Part shown: positions 7,189 through 16,828 of the stretch, in pieces
Layout: each line of letters begins with the position of its first letter
Position numbering within the stretch: the stretch's first letter is position 1
NCBI GenBank assembly: GCA_030041415.1
Contig: JASHNX010000320.1
Coordinates: forward strand, 1-33,713
DNA length: 33,713 nt
DNA from: Candidatus Sulfotelmatobacter sp.
GTDB taxonomy: Bacteria > Acidobacteriota > Terriglobia > Terriglobales > Acidobacteriaceae
Direction: 5' to 3'
Notes under the pieces: model-generated
Database searches by the model: none
Seen by the model: only the letters and a program-made list of their open reading frames with translations
What the model was told of the DNA's origin: nothing
Position numbers and translations under genes: made by a program

Positions 7189-8559
7189 GTGAGCCCCACA
7201 GAAACTTCCGATACGGCGAAGGCCGACGCCAAGCAGCCAGAGGCTAATAAGCCTGAGGCTAATAAGCCTGAGGCCAATAAGAAAGATACGAAGCGAGAGA
7301 TTTCGGTCGAGATTCCGGCCGAAGAAGTCGCCCGCGAGACCGAAGTGCAGATTCGGCGCTATCAGAAGAGCGCGCGGTTACCGGGATTTCGCTCCGGGCA
7401 CGTGCCTCCTTCCATCATTCGACAGCGATTTGGCGAAGGCATCAAGAGCGATGTGGCTGAGGCGCTGATTCCGAAATATTTCCGCAAAGAAGCCGAAAAA
7501 CAAGGGCTGGTTCCCGTCTCGCAGCCGCGGGTGAGCGATCTGCATATTCACGATGGCGAGCCGCTACGCTTCAAAGCAAGTTTCGAAGTGCTGCCTGAAA
7601 TTCCCGTTGAAGGTTACAAAGAGCTGCGCGCGGACAAACCGGAAATTTCCGTTTCCGATGAAGAGGTCGAGCAGACACTGAATAACGTGCGCGAGCAGCA
7701 TGCTGCCTATGCGAATGTGGAAGGCCGGACGTTGCAGGAAGGCGACTTCGCGCAGGCGTCATTACAGGGCAAACCAAAAGAAGAGGATGGCAAACCGAAA
7801 GATAGCGCCGACGCGGACGCGAAGCCGGTGCACATGGATGATGTGCTCATTGAGATTGGCGGGAAAAATACGGTGCCGGAGTTTACGAAGAATTTGACCG
7901 GGGCATCGGCGGGCGAAGAGCGAAGCTTCGATGTGGTTTATCCGGAAGACAGTACCGACAAGCGGCTCGCCGGAAAAACTTTCGTTTACACGGTCAAAGT
8001 AAACGGGATCAAGCAGAAGAATCTTCCTGAGTTGAACGATGACTTCGCCAAGGAGCTTGGAGAATTCACCAGCCTCGACCAGGTGCGGAAACAGATTCGC
8101 GAGAACATTCTGGCCGAAAAGAGCCATACCGCTCAGCGTGAAGCCAAGGATAAGCTGGTGAATGAACTGGTGAAGCGCAACGATTTTCAGGTTCCGGAAT
8201 CTTTAGTCGATCGGCAGATCGATTTGCGGCTGGAGCGCGGGCTGCGCGCGCTGGCGGCGCAGGGCATGAAGGTAGAAGACATGAAGAAGATGGACCTTCC
8301 CAGGCTTCGCGCAGGGCAGCGGGAGCAGGCGGTACAGGATGTGAAGTCGTCGCTGTTGCTGGAACGCGTGGCCGATCTCGAGAAGATCGGAGTCAGCGAT
8401 GACGAGTTGAACCAGGAGATCGAATCGCTCGCCAAGCAGTCAAAACAGACGCCGGAAGCGGTTCGCGCACGATTGACACAGGATGGGGGCCTCGATAGAA
8501 TCCGGATGAGAATCCGCAGCGAAAAGACCCTCGACTTTCTTTATCACCAGTCCGCGTAA
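7189..8559 (+). CDS. tig: trigger factor, ribosome-associated chaperone
   Basis: A 456-aa protein that binds the ribosome exit tunnel and shields nascent chains. After a low-complexity N-terminus (about 30 residues, Ala/Lys/Glu-rich) comes the ribosome-binding domain with the signature [10 protein letters not shown] (about residue 65). Next is an FKBP-type prolyl isomerase domain (about 170-270) carrying an acidic Lys/Asp/Glu insertion around 197-215, then the helical C-terminal substrate cradle. GTG 7189 is the only start after an in-frame stop at 7153. It heads the tig-clpP-clpX-lon block, an order common in bacteria that couples folding with degradation. The N-terminal repeat (7240-7284) is absent from typical trigger factors. 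Confidence 0.97.
   Translation: MSPTETSDTAKADAKQPEANKPEANKPEANKKDTKREISVEIPAEEVARETEVQIRRYQKSARLPGFRSGHVPPSIIRQRFGEGIKSDVAEALIPKYFRKEAEKQGLVPVSQPRVSDLHIHDGEPLRFKASFEVLPEIPVEGYKELRADKPEISVSDEEVEQTLNNVREQHAAYANVEGRTLQEGDFAQASLQGKPKEEDGKPKDSADADAKPVHMDDVLIEIGGKNTVPEFTKNLTGASAGEERSFDVVYPEDSTDKRLAGKTFVYTVKVNGIKQKNLPELNDDFAKELGEFTSLDQVRKQIRENILAEKSHTAQREAKDKLVNELVKRNDFQVPESLVDRQIDLRLERGLRALAAQGMKVEDMKKMDLPRLRAGQREQAVQDVKSSLLLERVADLEKIGVSDDELNQEIESLAKQSKQTPEAVRARLTQDGGLDRIRMRIRSEKTLDFLYHQSA
7240..7284 (+). repeat. three tandem 15-bp units inside tig
   Basis: The units begin at 7240, 7255 and 7270. The first two are identical (GAGGCTAATAAGCCT) and the third diverges at its end. They encode repeats of Glu-Ala-Asn-Lys-Pro in the disordered N-terminus, ahead of the ribosome-binding domain, and are probably a slipped-strand expansion that can vary in number. 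Confidence 0.85.
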
Positions 8560-8583
8560 ATCAAGCGCGGACACTTCGACCCT

Positions 8584-8611
8584 CCCCGAAAAGCAAGTGG
8601 TGGTTTCGGGG
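8584..8611 (+). promoter_or_regulatory. 8-bp inverted repeat between tig and clpP
   Basis: CCCCGAAA (8584-8591), a 12-nt loop, TTTCGGGG (8604-8611). It sits 25 bp after the tig stop and just before the candidate clpP start codons, with no U-tract. It may act as an mRNA stability or attenuation element, or mask the clpP start. It is unlikely to be an efficient intrinsic terminator. Confidence 0.4.
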
Positions 8612-8651
8612 CGGAGTGTGGCAGGTGCACGTGAAAAATAACGATCCACAT

Positions 8652-9251
8652 ATGATGCTGGTACCGATGGTCATCGAGCAGACCGGGCGGGGCGAACGCG
8701 CCTACGATATTTATTCCCGGCTGCTCCGCGACAACATTATTTTTATCGGCACGCCGATTGACGACAACATCGCCAACCTGGTAATTGCGCAGATGTTGTT
8801 TTTGGCGCAAGAAGATCCGGAGAAAGACATCCAGCTTTACATTAACTCTCCGGGCGGGTCGATCACCGCCGGCATGGCGATCTATGACACCATGCAATAC
8901 GTAAAGAACGACGTAATGACGCTGTGCGTGGGGCAGGCGGCGTCAATGGCGGCGTTGCTGCTTTCGGCGGGCGAGGCGAAGAAACGGCTGGCGCTGCCGA
9001 ATTCGCGCATTTTGATTCATCAGCCTTCGATGGGGGGCTTATCCGGGCAGGCGACCGACATCGATATTCACGCCCGGGAAATCCTCCGAATGCGGGAAAT
9101 CACTAACCAGTTACTATCGAAACATAGCGGACAGAAACTGGATAAGGTAGAAAAGGATGTAGAGCGCGATTTCATCATGAACGCGCAACAGGCGAAGGAG
9201 TACGGAATCATAGACGATATCATCTATAAGACCGGAAAGGCTGTAGGATAG
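8652..9251 (+). CDS. clpP: ATP-dependent Clp protease proteolytic subunit
   Basis: The serine protease subunit forms the double-heptamer barrel that degrades proteins fed in by ClpX. The catalytic triad is visible: Ser98 in GQAASMAA, His123 in [10 protein letters not shown] and Asp173 in ERDFIMNA (numbering from ATG 8652). The NSPGGS oxyanion motif is at 65-70. About 199 aa is normal for the family. The frame is open upstream with GTG codons at 8616 and 8631, but family proteins start close to LVPMVIEQT, so 8652/8655 is preferred. No strong Shine-Dalgarno precedes any candidate. It lies between tig and clpX, 37 bp from the latter. Confidence 0.96.
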   Translation: MMLVPMVIEQTGRGERAYDIYSRLLRDNIIFIGTPIDDNIANLVIAQMLFLAQEDPEKDIQLYINSPGGSITAGMAIYDTMQYVKNDVMTLCVGQAASMAALLLSAGEAKKRLALPNSRILIHQPSMGGLSGQATDIDIHAREILRMREITNQLLSKHSGQKLDKVEKDVERDFIMNAQQAKEYGIIDDIIYKTGKAVG

Positions 9252-9288
9252 GCCTTCGCGTGGTGACAAGCAAAAGGAGTAGAGCTGA

Positions 9289-10563
9289 GTGAAAACCAAG
9301 TCTTCGGACGAGATTTTGCGTTGTTCGTTCTGCCATAAATCGCAGGATGCTGTTGCCAAGCTGATCTCATCCCCCAGTGACTACCCCCGCGCTTATATCT
9401 GCGACGAGTGCGTCGCGGTTTGCAACTCCATCCTGGAAGACGACCGCACGGCGACGCCGCAAACAGCGCCACCCAACCAACTGCCCAAACCGCAAGAGGT
9501 CAAGACATTCCTCGACGAGTACGTCATCGGGCAGGAACAGACCAAGAAGAAGCTAGCAGTGGCGGTTTACAACCATTATAAGCGTATCTTCATGAACCGG
9601 CAGAAAGGCACGGACGGGATCGAGCTGAGCAAGTCGAACATCATGCTCATCGGCCCGACGGGCACCGGCAAGACGCTGCTGGCTCAGACGCTCGCCCGGA
9701 TGCTGGATGTACCCTTTGCCATTGTAGACGCGACCACGCTCACGGAAGCGGGGTACGTGGGCGAGGACGTCGAGAACATCATTCTTAAGCTACTGCAGGC
9801 TGCGGAGGGCGATGTAAGCCGCGCCCAGACCGGCATCATCTATATCGATGAGATCGACAAGATCGGGCGCAAAGATGAGAATCCTTCGATCACTCGCGAT
9901 GTTTCCGGCGAAGGCGTGCAACAGGCGCTGCTGAAGATTCTTGAAGGAACGATCGCGAATGTGCCGCCGCAGGGCGGGCGGAAACACCCGCACCAGGAAT
10001 TTACCCCGGTCGATACGACGAACATTTTATTCATCTGCGGCGGGGCGTTTGTTGGACTGGAAAAGATTATCGGGCGACGGATTGGGAAGAAATCGCTCGG
10101 CTTCCGCAGCGGAGAAGAAGCGGCCAAGGAAGATCTTGCCGTATCGCGCAAGCGAAATTTTGAACTGCTCAGCGAGATTCAGCCGGAAGACCTGATCAAG
10201 TTCGGGCTGATCCCGGAATTCGTCGGCCGGCTGCCGGTAGTTGGCATGTTGGAAGATCTGGACGAAACGGCGCTGATTGAGATCCTTACGCGGCCCAAGA
10301 ATGCGATCGTGAAACAGTACCAGCGGCTATTCGAGTTCGAGAACGTGCGCCTGAAATTCAGCGATGAGGCGCTGCGGGCAGTCGCGCGGCAGGCAATGGC
10401 ACGAAAAGTAGGCGCGCGCGGCCTGCGCATGATTCTGGAAGAACTGATGCTTGATTTGATGTTCCACCTGCCGAGCCAGAAAAAGTTGAAAGAGTTCGAA
10501 GTGACGCGGGAGATGGTAGAAAAACGCAGTGCTTCGATGGCCGCGCTGGAGAAGGCCGGGTAG
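9289..10563 (+). CDS. clpX: ATP-dependent Clp protease ATP-binding subunit ClpX
   Basis: A 424-aa AAA+ unfoldase that recognises tagged or native substrates and threads them into ClpP. GTG 9289 is preceded by AAGGAG (9274-9279). It has the N-terminal zinc-binding domain with Cys12, Cys15, Cys38 and Cys41. Walker A is GPTGTGKT (122-129). The pore loop is GYVG, Walker B is [10 protein letters not shown], and the RKH loop GGRKHPHQE that contacts substrate is present. The C-terminal arginine-sensor region [14 protein letters not shown] is intact. It directly follows clpP, so stoichiometric co-expression is expected. Confidence 0.98.
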   Translation: MKTKSSDEILRCSFCHKSQDAVAKLISSPSDYPRAYICDECVAVCNSILEDDRTATPQTAPPNQLPKPQEVKTFLDEYVIGQEQTKKKLAVAVYNHYKRIFMNRQKGTDGIELSKSNIMLIGPTGTGKTLLAQTLARMLDVPFAIVDATTLTEAGYVGEDVENIILKLLQAAEGDVSRAQTGIIYIDEIDKIGRKDENPSITRDVSGEGVQQALLKILEGTIANVPPQGGRKHPHQEFTPVDTTNILFICGGAFVGLEKIIGRRIGKKSLGFRSGEEAAKEDLAVSRKRNFELLSEIQPEDLIKFGLIPEFVGRLPVVGMLEDLDETALIEILTRPKNAIVKQYQRLFEFENVRLKFSDEALRAVARQAMARKVGARGLRMILEELMLDLMFHLPSQKKLKEFEVTREMVEKRSASMAALEKAG

Positions 10564-10575
10564 TAAGATAGTAGC

Positions 10576-10662
10576 GTGCAGGATAAGTACCAGAGCCTGA
10601 CAACGATTGGCATTCTGCGTACGATGATTGAGACGTTTCTAGAAACCAGGGAGACCGAGTGA
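10576..10662 (+). CDS. possible 28-aa small ORF between clpX and lon
   Basis: GTG 10576 to TGA 10662 encodes [20 protein letters not shown] and eight more residues. It fills the 95-bp clpX-lon gap, and its stop overlaps the lon start by 4 nt (GTGA), the pattern expected for translational coupling. There is no clear Shine-Dalgarno ahead of it, and the ORF covers the lon ribosome site, so it could equally be chance. Not recognised. Confidence 0.25.
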   Translation: MQDKYQSLTTIGILRTMIETFLETRETE

Positions 10663-13073
10663 CCACATCCAAGGAAAAGTTCGAAACCAAAAAGCTGCCG
10701 ATGATGCCCATCCGCGACGTGGTCATCTTTCCTTTCATGATGACTCCGTTCGTTGTGGGACGCGAATCGAGCGTTCGAGCCCTGGAAGAAGCTCTCGCGG
10801 CAGACAAGAAGATTTTCCTGGCCACGCAACACGATGCGTCGATCGATGAACCGAAAGCGAACGAGATCTACCAGGTGGGAACGGTTGTAAATATCGTGCA
10901 GAGCCTGAAACTGCCCGACGGAAACATTAAAGTTCTGGTTGAAGGGATTGAGCGCGGCAGGCTGTTGCAGGCGACAGATGCCGACGGTTATATGCAGGCT
11001 TCAGTGCGGCTGGCGCGATACCCCACGGAGATGAACCCGCAAATCGAGGCCAGCATGCAGCGGGTAACGACGCTTTTCGAGCAGTACGTGAAGCTGTGCC
11101 AGGCTCTGAATTACGAGACCATGATTTCTGCGGTGCGGATGGAAGATCCCGCCAAGTTGACGGACATTATCGCTGCCAATCTGCAGCTTTCGATTGAAGA
11201 AAAACAGGAACTGCTGGAAATTTTTGATCCCGCCGAGCGACTGAACCGCATCGCAGACGTGCTCGATGTGGAAATCGAGAAACTGAATGTTGACCGGACC
11301 ATCCAGTCGCGCGTCAAGCGGCAGATGGAAAAGGCGCAAAAAGAGTATTACCTCAACGAGAAGATTAAAGCCATTCAGAAAGAGCTAGGACGCGGCGAAA
11401 AGAGCGAGTTCGACGAGCTGAAGAAGAAAGTCGAAGCCGCCGGCATGCCGAAAGAAGTAAAAGATAAGGCTCTGCAGGAACTGAAGAAGCTTGAGGCTAT
11501 GCCGCCGATGTCGGCCGAGTCGACGGTATCGCGCAATTATCTGGATTGGCTGCTGGCTGTGCCGTGGAAAAAACGGTCGAAGGAAATCCGCAATATCTCG
11601 CGGGCCGAAAAAGTTCTGAATGAAGATCATTACGGGCTGGAGAAGATCAAGGAACGCATTCTGGAGTTTCTGGCGGTGCGGCAGCTGGTGAAAAACCCCA
11701 AGGGATCGATTCTGTGCTTCGTTGGACCTCCGGGAGTGGGAAAGACTTCGCTGGGCATGTCGATCGCGAAGGCTACGGGGCGAAAGTTCGTGCGCATGTC
11801 GCTGGGCGGAGTACGAGATGAAGCCGAGATCCGCGGACATCGGCGCACGTACATTGGGGCGCTGCCGGGACAGATCATTCAGATGATGAAGAAGGCGGGA
11901 ACGAAGAATCCAGTCTTCATGCTCGATGAAGTCGACAAGATGTCGATGGATTTTCGCGGTGATCCGTCGGCCGCGCTGCTGGAAGTTCTTGACCCGGAAC
12001 AAAACTTCATGTTCGTCGATCATTACCTTGACGTGGAGTACGACCTGTCGCAGGTTTTCTTCGTAGCTACGGCGAACGTGCTGCACACGATTCCTCCTGC
12101 GTTGCAGGACCGCATGGAAGTGCTGCGGCTGCACGGATACACCGAGCAGGAAAAAGTCGAGATTGCAAAGCAGTTTTTGGTGAAAAAGCAGATGGCGCAG
12201 GCGGGATTGTCGGAGAAGAACGTGAAGTTTTCCGATGACGCGATTACGACGCTGATCCGCGCTTATACGCGCGAGGCGGGAGTGCGCAATCTGGAGCGCG
12301 AGATTGGCAACGTTTGCCGGAAGATCGCGCGTAAGGTCGTGAAAGAGGGCGCGGATTATACGGTCGATGTGACCGGCGACAACGTGAAGGAATTTTTGGG
12401 AGTGATCAAGTTCCGCGACACGCTGGCGCATGAAAAGAGCGAAGTCGGCCTAGTGACTGGCCTGGCGTGGACGGAAGTTGGCGGATCGATCCTCAGCACG
12501 GAAGCTACGGTTGTCGATGGCAAAGGCAAGTTGACGCTGACGGGGAAGCTGGGCGACGTAATGCAGGAATCGGCGCAGGCCGCTCTTTCTTATGTACGTT
12601 CCCGGGCGAATCGTCTTGGACTGAATCGCGATTTCTATCGCAATCTCGACCTGCACGTACATGTGCCGGAGGGAGCAATTCCGAAGGACGGGCCGTCGGC
12701 GGGAATTACCATCGCGACCGCGATTGCCAGCGCGTTGAGCAAGATTCCGGTTCGGCGCGATCTGGCGATGACCGGCGAAATTACTTTGCGGGGCAAGGTT
12801 CTGCCGATCGGCGGATTGAAAGAGAAATTGCTGGCCGCGCATCGCGCAGGACTGTTTGAAGTGATCCTTCCGCAGGAAAACGAAAAAGACTTGGCTGAAG
12901 TTCCGGAGAACCTGCGCAACGCGATGAAATTGCACTTCGTGGATACGATGGATCAGGTGCTGCAGATTGCGCTGGAGGGTCCATTGCCCACCATCGGCGA
13001 AGAGGTGCCCACGCAGCCGATGGCGCCGCCGCTTACCTCGAGCACGGGAGATGCTCCAACGGCGCATCAGTAA
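10659..13073 (+). CDS. lon: ATP-dependent protease Lon
   Basis: An 804-aa protein, standard LonA length, which degrades damaged and short-lived regulatory proteins in the cytosol. In order: N-terminal substrate-binding LON domain (about residues 10-205, [15 protein letters not shown]), a coiled coil (about 210-300), the AAA+ module with Walker A GPPGVGKT (Lys362) and Walker [10 protein letters not shown], and the C-terminal peptidase with the Ser680/Lys723 dyad ([18 protein letters not shown]). GTG 10659 follows AGGGAG at 10648-10653. A Pro/Thr-rich tail of about 25 residues ends the protein. It is the last gene of the proteostasis block. Confidence 0.98.
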   Translation: MTTSKEKFETKKLPMMPIRDVVIFPFMMTPFVVGRESSVRALEEALAADKKIFLATQHDASIDEPKANEIYQVGTVVNIVQSLKLPDGNIKVLVEGIERGRLLQATDADGYMQASVRLARYPTEMNPQIEASMQRVTTLFEQYVKLCQALNYETMISAVRMEDPAKLTDIIAANLQLSIEEKQELLEIFDPAERLNRIADVLDVEIEKLNVDRTIQSRVKRQMEKAQKEYYLNEKIKAIQKELGRGEKSEFDELKKKVEAAGMPKEVKDKALQELKKLEAMPPMSAESTVSRNYLDWLLAVPWKKRSKEIRNISRAEKVLNEDHYGLEKIKERILEFLAVRQLVKNPKGSILCFVGPPGVGKTSLGMSIAKATGRKFVRMSLGGVRDEAEIRGHRRTYIGALPGQIIQMMKKAGTKNPVFMLDEVDKMSMDFRGDPSAALLEVLDPEQNFMFVDHYLDVEYDLSQVFFVATANVLHTIPPALQDRMEVLRLHGYTEQEKVEIAKQFLVKKQMAQAGLSEKNVKFSDDAITTLIRAYTREAGVRNLEREIGNVCRKIARKVVKEGADYTVDVTGDNVKEFLGVIKFRDTLAHEKSEVGLVTGLAWTEVGGSILSTEATVVDGKGKLTLTGKLGDVMQESAQAALSYVRSRANRLGLNRDFYRNLDLHVHVPEGAIPKDGPSAGITIATAIASALSKIPVRRDLAMTGEITLRGKVLPIGGLKEKLLAAHRAGLFEVILPQENEKDLAEVPENLRNAMKLHFVDTMDQVLQIALEGPLPTIGEEVPTQPMAPPLTSSTGDAPTAHQ

Positions 13074-13099
13074 ATGAGTTCGCCAATGGTCAGTTATCA

Positions 13100-13116
13100 G
13101 CTCCGGCACCCGGAGC
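13100..13116 (+). terminator. possible terminator hairpin after lon
   Basis: GCTCCGG, loop CAC, CCGGAGC: a perfect 7-bp GC stem 26 bp after the lon stop. No U-tract follows, so any termination would be partial or factor-assisted. Confidence 0.35.
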
Positions 13117-13288
13117 CTCGCCGGTTCGACCACCAGGTTTAGGGGACGCGCGAGATTCCTCGTCCGGCTGGAGAATACGCAAGACTTCGGAATGACGGTC
13201 GGGTTCTCAGCAGTGTTTTCCATTTTTGCTGCATATCCAGATTCCTCTCCGTGCTTGCGATTTTTTTCTCCTCATTGCAAACTTGAGC

Positions 13289-13903
13289 ATGAGAGTTCTG
13301 GCGCGATTTCTGGCGGCGGCTACGGATGTCGCGCACTTCCCTGCTCCCAATCTGCCCGAAGTTGCCTTTCTTGGCCGTTCAAACGTTGGCAAATCGAGCG
13401 TGATCAATTCGCTCGTGGGAACGAAACTGGCGCGCACCAGCTCTACTCCCGGGCGGACCCGCAGCATCAATTTTTTCGAGGTGCGATGGCCGGGGAAACC
13501 GCGACCGGAAGTCATTTTTGCCGACCTGCCGGGCTACGGCTACGCGAAAATTTCGCGCGAAGTTTCGCAGGAATGGCCGCGATTCATCGAGCCGTATTTG
13601 AATGAACGTCCGGCGCTGGCGCTCTGCCTGGCGCTGATCGATATCAATGTTCCTCCGCAAGAGAGCGACCGACAGCTCCTGGATTTTCTGAGCCATTCCA
13701 AACGTGAATTCGTTTTGATTGCAACCAAGTGTGACCGGCTCTCGAACAACCAACTGCACAGCGCCATGCAGAGCATGAAGAAAAGTTATCCCGCCGCCAG
13801 CGTGATTCCGTTCTCGGCCAAGACGGGCACGGGGCGCGATGAGGTCTGGAATCGAATCCGGCAGGCGGCCGAGACGTATCGGATGCCGGCGCTTCAATCC
13901 TGA
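13289..13903 (+). CDS. engB: ribosome biogenesis GTPase EngB/YsxC
   Basis: A TRAFAC-class GTPase needed for late 50S ribosome assembly. ATG 13289 gives 204 aa, the usual family length; an upstream TTG at 13226 in the same frame would add a non-conserved leader and is not favoured. G1 is GRSNVGKS (29-36), switch I lies around TPGRTRSINFF (Thr57), G3 is DLPGYG (79-84), G4 is TKCD (146-149), and G5 is in PFSAKTG. It follows lon by 215 bp, as in many bacteria, but the intervening repeat-like DNA and possible terminator suggest a separate transcript. Confidence 0.95.
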   Translation: MRVLARFLAAATDVAHFPAPNLPEVAFLGRSNVGKSSVINSLVGTKLARTSSTPGRTRSINFFEVRWPGKPRPEVIFADLPGYGYAKISREVSQEWPRFIEPYLNERPALALCLALIDINVPPQESDRQLLDFLSHSKREFVLIATKCDRLSNNQLHSAMQSMKKSYPAASVIPFSAKTGTGRDEVWNRIRQAAETYRMPALQS

Positions 13904-13998
13904 AGGCTTTTCCTGCCGCAATTTCTCGTGACGCCTTACGCGGGTTCTCTTCGCACAACTGAGTCACCTCAAGAAATGCAGCGTGGTTGTTATGATGA

Positions 13999-14961
13999 AT
14001 GGCTATGGCTCGTTACCTGATCACGGGAATTGCCGGGTTTATCGGCTCCACGCTGGCGGGAGAACTTCTTAAGCGCGGAGAAAAAGTTCGTGGGGTCGAT
14101 AACTTTTCGACGGGGAATAAAGAAAATCTCGCAGAGCTTTCGGGCGAGATTGATTTTGGCGAGGCAGACTTGCTCGATCTCGATGCCATGAAGCTGGCCT
14201 GCTCGGGAGTGGATTATGTTCTCCATCAGGCTGCGATTCCTTCGGTGCCGAAATCGGTACTCGATCCGATCGGAAGCAACCGGACGAATGTGGATGGAAC
14301 GGTGAATCTGCTGGTCGCGGCGCGGGATGCCAAAGTGAAGAGGGTGGTTTACGCGGCTTCGTCGTCGGCATATGGGGATACGCCGACATTACCGAAACAC
14401 GAGGACATGACGCCGGATCCCATTTCGCCTTACGCGGTGGCCAAACTCACGGGTGAGCATTACATGACTTCGTTTTACCGCTGCTACGGATTGGAGACGG
14501 TGTCGCTGCGGTACTTCAATATTTTCGGGCCTCGGCAGGATCCGTCTTCGCCTTATTCGGGCGTGCTGGCAAAATTCATTACGCAAATGCTGAAGGGCCA
14601 ACAGCCCACGATTTTTGGCGACGGCGAGCAGAGCCGGGATTTTACCTACGTCGACAACGCGGTCGAGGCGAACCTGCTGGCGTGCAAAGCGCCAGGAGAA
14701 CAGGTTGCGGGCAAGGTTTTCAATGTGGCTACGGGGCAGCGCGTCACGCTCAACGAAACTTTCAAGCTGCTGCAAGGGTTGACCTCGTATTCGGGGAGCG
14801 CGATTCATGGCGCGGAACGGGGTGGGGACATTAAACACTCGCTGGCGGATATTTCTCTGGCGGAAAAACATCTTGGGTACAAGCCGAAAGTAAATTTCGA
14901 GGAGGGATTGCGGCGGACAGTGGGGTGGTATCGAGAGCAGATCGCTGGCGACCGGCATTAG
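13999..14961 (+). CDS. NAD-dependent sugar epimerase, WbpP/GalE-like (SDR)
   Basis: A 320-aa extended short-chain dehydrogenase fold. The NAD-binding motif TGIAGFIG is at 9-16, and DNFSTG supplies the acidic residue binding the adenine ribose. The catalytic Ser123 (SSSAYG) and the Tyr145-x3-Lys149 pair (SPYAVAK) are present, and the sugar-binding RYFNIFGPRQDP segment follows. The overall pattern (VLHQAAIPSVPKSV, YAVAKLTGEHY, RQDPSSPYSGV) is closest to UDP-GlcNAc/GalNAc 4-epimerases such as WbpP, which feed O-antigen or capsule synthesis. No other polysaccharide gene is nearby, so the substrate is inferred. No Shine-Dalgarno is visible before ATG 13999. Confidence 0.9.
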   Translation: MAMARYLITGIAGFIGSTLAGELLKRGEKVRGVDNFSTGNKENLAELSGEIDFGEADLLDLDAMKLACSGVDYVLHQAAIPSVPKSVLDPIGSNRTNVDGTVNLLVAARDAKVKRVVYAASSSAYGDTPTLPKHEDMTPDPISPYAVAKLTGEHYMTSFYRCYGLETVSLRYFNIFGPRQDPSSPYSGVLAKFITQMLKGQQPTIFGDGEQSRDFTYVDNAVEANLLACKAPGEQVAGKVFNVATGQRVTLNETFKLLQGLTSYSGSAIHGAERGGDIKHSLADISLAEKHLGYKPKVNFEEGLRRTVGWYREQIAGDRH

Positions 14962-14999
14962 ACTACGAGGCGCTAGGGGCGGTACTTGTCAGTCGGGGT

Positions 15000-15030
15000 T
15001 ATGAGTGTGGTCGCCTGTTAACAACAGTTA
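15000..15030 (+). repeat. interspersed palindrome family, copy 1 (right half)
   Basis: TATGAGTGTGGTCGCCTGTT followed by AACAACAGTT matches the right arm of the family described at 22838-22905. No left arm is recognisable upstream. It lies 40 bp after the epimerase stop. This is the leftmost copy in the window. Confidence 0.7.
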
Positions 15031-15158
15031 ATTTCCGGTCAGCCAATAATTGGGCACTTACACAGGAGCCTTGACCACAGGCTTGCGGCAGCCTATGATC
15101 CGTCTGCTCAATCCGGGCGAATCCCAAAAATTCCAAACGGACTGCGGAGGAATGACCC

Positions 15159-15755
15159 ATGAGGACAACTCTATCCATCGGGGCAGTGATCATCGTCGCA
15201 CTGGTGCTCGCCGTCGTAGGCGGCATGTCCGGCTTTGCGCAGGATAAAGACAAGCAAGACAAGTACACTCTGCAAATTCCGGGCGGGCTCGCATTCTCTG
15301 AGGTAAAGGGATACGAACAATGGCAGGTAGTCGGCCCCAGCCTCACCGAAGCCGCAAACGTGATCCGCGTGATCGTAGCCGATCCGGTGATGATCAAAGC
15401 CTACCAGGAGGGCGCTCCCGGCAATGGCAAGCCCTTCCCCGAAGGCTCCAAGATCGTGAAGATTGAGTGGAGACCGAAGAAGATAACCGATCTTCCTTTT
15501 TCCGAGAAGACCCCGGACACGGTGCCTGGCGACCTGGCGCAGGTCGAGTTCATCATCAAAGACAGCAAGAGGTTCTCCGACACGCACGGATGGGGCTACG
15601 CGATGTTCGATTTCAACCCCTCCTCCGGAACTTTCGCCCCAGCCACCAAGGCCAGCAACCCGCCGGTGAATAACGACGCCAAATGCGGCGCCGCCTGTCA
15701 CGAGATCGCGGGGGCGTCCAGGGATTACATTTTTACGGCTTACCCCAAAAGGTGA
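15159..15755 (+). CDS. secreted cytochrome P460-family haem protein, CX3CH motif
   Basis: A 198-aa protein with a signal peptide or anchor (MRTTLSIGAVIIVALVLAVV, cleavage near GFAQ28). ATG 15159 follows GGAGG (15146-15150). The mature part is the compact beta-rich cytochrome P460 domain, with conserved WQVVGP, IVKIEWRPKK, VEFIIKDSKRF, HGWGYAMFDF and C-terminal DYIFTAY. The haem-attachment region reads CGAACH (Cys176, Cys180, His181), one residue longer than canonical CXXCH and unlike the CFPCH of its downstream paralogue. Family members oxidise hydroxylamine or bind NO; the physiological substrate here is unknown. It is probably periplasmic and co-transcribed with the next gene. Confidence 0.85.
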   Translation: MRTTLSIGAVIIVALVLAVVGGMSGFAQDKDKQDKYTLQIPGGLAFSEVKGYEQWQVVGPSLTEAANVIRVIVADPVMIKAYQEGAPGNGKPFPEGSKIVKIEWRPKKITDLPFSEKTPDTVPGDLAQVEFIIKDSKRFSDTHGWGYAMFDFNPSSGTFAPATKASNPPVNNDAKCGAACHEIAGASRDYIFTAYPKR

Positions 15756-15785
15756 GTTCACAGAGGCCTTCGAGTGAGGAACTTT

Positions 15786-16325
15786 ATGAAACGGATTGCC
15801 TTTTTGTTGGCTGCAGTTGCAATCGTGGCGGGTATTGTCGTCTTCATACCGCGGGCATCCGGGCACGCCGAGGAAGACGCCTCGCCGATCTATGGCGTTA
15901 AAATCCCCGCCGGATACCGCGATTGGCAATTAATCGCTGTGAAGCAGCTCCATTTCGCGGGCAAAGGCGAGCAATTGCGCGCTCAGGTCGGAAACGATCT
16001 AGCACTCAAGGCGTTTAAGGAAGGGACGCTTCCGTTCCCGGACGGCGCTATCATTGCGGCGATTCATTGGACTCGGGAACCGTCGGAGGACAACAACAAA
16101 GTTTTGGACATTCCATTTCCCGGCACTCAATCTTTCGTGATCGGGTCGCGCGTAAATGTTCAGTTCATGGTCAAGGACTCAAAGAAGTACCAAGCTACCG
16201 GCGGCTGGGGGTTCGCTGACTTTAAGGACGGAAAGCCGGGCGACGAGGCGCTGCACAAGACCTGCTTCCCCTGCCATTTACCTGCGAAAGATCGCGACTA
16301 TGTCTTCACCCGTTATGCGCCTTGA
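15786..16325 (+). CDS. secreted cytochrome P460-family haem protein, CXXCH motif
   Basis: A 179-aa paralogue of the preceding gene, 30 bp downstream. ATG 15786 has GAGGA five bases ahead and gives a good signal peptide (MKRIAFLLAAVAIVAGIVVF, cleavage near SGHA); a GTG at 15774 is possible but less likely. The P460 core is present (GYRDWQLIAV, IIAAIHWTREP, VQFMVKDSKKY, GGWGFADF, DYVFTRYAP), with the canonical haem-c site CFPCH (Cys160, Cys163, His164). The gene ends 13 bp inside the convergent zinc-ribbon gene. The tandem pair suggests two haem proteins with related but distinct roles in nitrogen-oxide or redox chemistry. Confidence 0.87.
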   Translation: MKRIAFLLAAVAIVAGIVVFIPRASGHAEEDASPIYGVKIPAGYRDWQLIAVKQLHFAGKGEQLRAQVGNDLALKAFKEGTLPFPDGAIIAAIHWTREPSEDNNKVLDIPFPGTQSFVIGSRVNVQFMVKDSKKYQATGGWGFADFKDGKPGDEALHKTCFPCHLPAKDRDYVFTRYAP

Positions 16326-16828
16326 TGATTAAGGCCAGCTCTCGTCGCCGGCTCGGGAAGTTGCTGTCCGCAATACGCGCAATTCACCCAATTCAGCTCG
16401 AGGGGCTTATTACATTTCGGGCACGTTGGATGCAGCAAAGCGCCGCAGTGCGGACAGAATGGGAGTTTTAACTTTTCGAGATGTCCGCAGCTGGGGCACG
16501 TCTTGGGCAGAGGGTCACGGAGAATGAAGTACAAGATCATCCCGATCGCATGGGGAACGAAGGTCGCCAGCAGCGTCCACATTACGTACCGCATCTGCCG
16601 CCGCTTCGCATCGCTATAGATGTATCCGATCAGCGCAACCCAAGCCACCAAGAGCAGTGAGAATCCGTAAATCAGCAGCGCCTGCTCCCATCGCGGCAGT
16701 TTGCGCATCGCCGGATCCGTTGGTGCGACAAAGAAGAACAACGGCACTGAGACGCACAAATAGGCGAACCATGCAGTGATCCATGCTGGTTTTGGAATCA
16801 CGCGCAATTCCTTTGTGAAGCGGCTCAC
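16313..16828 (-). CDS. membrane protein with double zinc ribbon, third gene of the sigma operon
   Basis: A 171-aa protein. The GTG start at 16828 is preceded by AAAGGAGG and overlaps the upstream anti-sigma stop (GTGA). Three hydrophobic segments (about 17-35, 48-70, 82-104) are followed by a cytoplasmic double zinc ribbon with four CxxC knuckles: CPSC (111-114), CPHC (125-128), CPKC (136-139) and CAYC (150-153). The third hydrophobic hairpin resembles phospholipase-D-nuclease N-terminal segments. Its role is unknown; the operon position suggests an accessory to anti-sigma sensing. Its 3' end overlaps the convergent P460 gene by 13 bp. Confidence 0.85.
   Translation of the reverse strand: MSRFTKELRVIPKPAWITAWFAYLCVSVPLFFFVAPTDPAMRKLPRWEQALLIYGFSLLLVAWVALIGYIYSDAKRRQMRYVMWTLLATFVPHAIGMILYFILRDPLPKTCPSCGHLEKLKLPFCPHCGALLHPTCPKCNKPLELNWVNCAYCGQQLPEPATRAGLNHQGA

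Noticed and set aside
11385-12431. Long minus-strand frame (348 codons) inside lon
   Set aside because: It lies fully within the strongly supported lon gene; high-GC codon bias produces such antisense frames, and the His/Arg/Leu-rich product has no recognisable domain.
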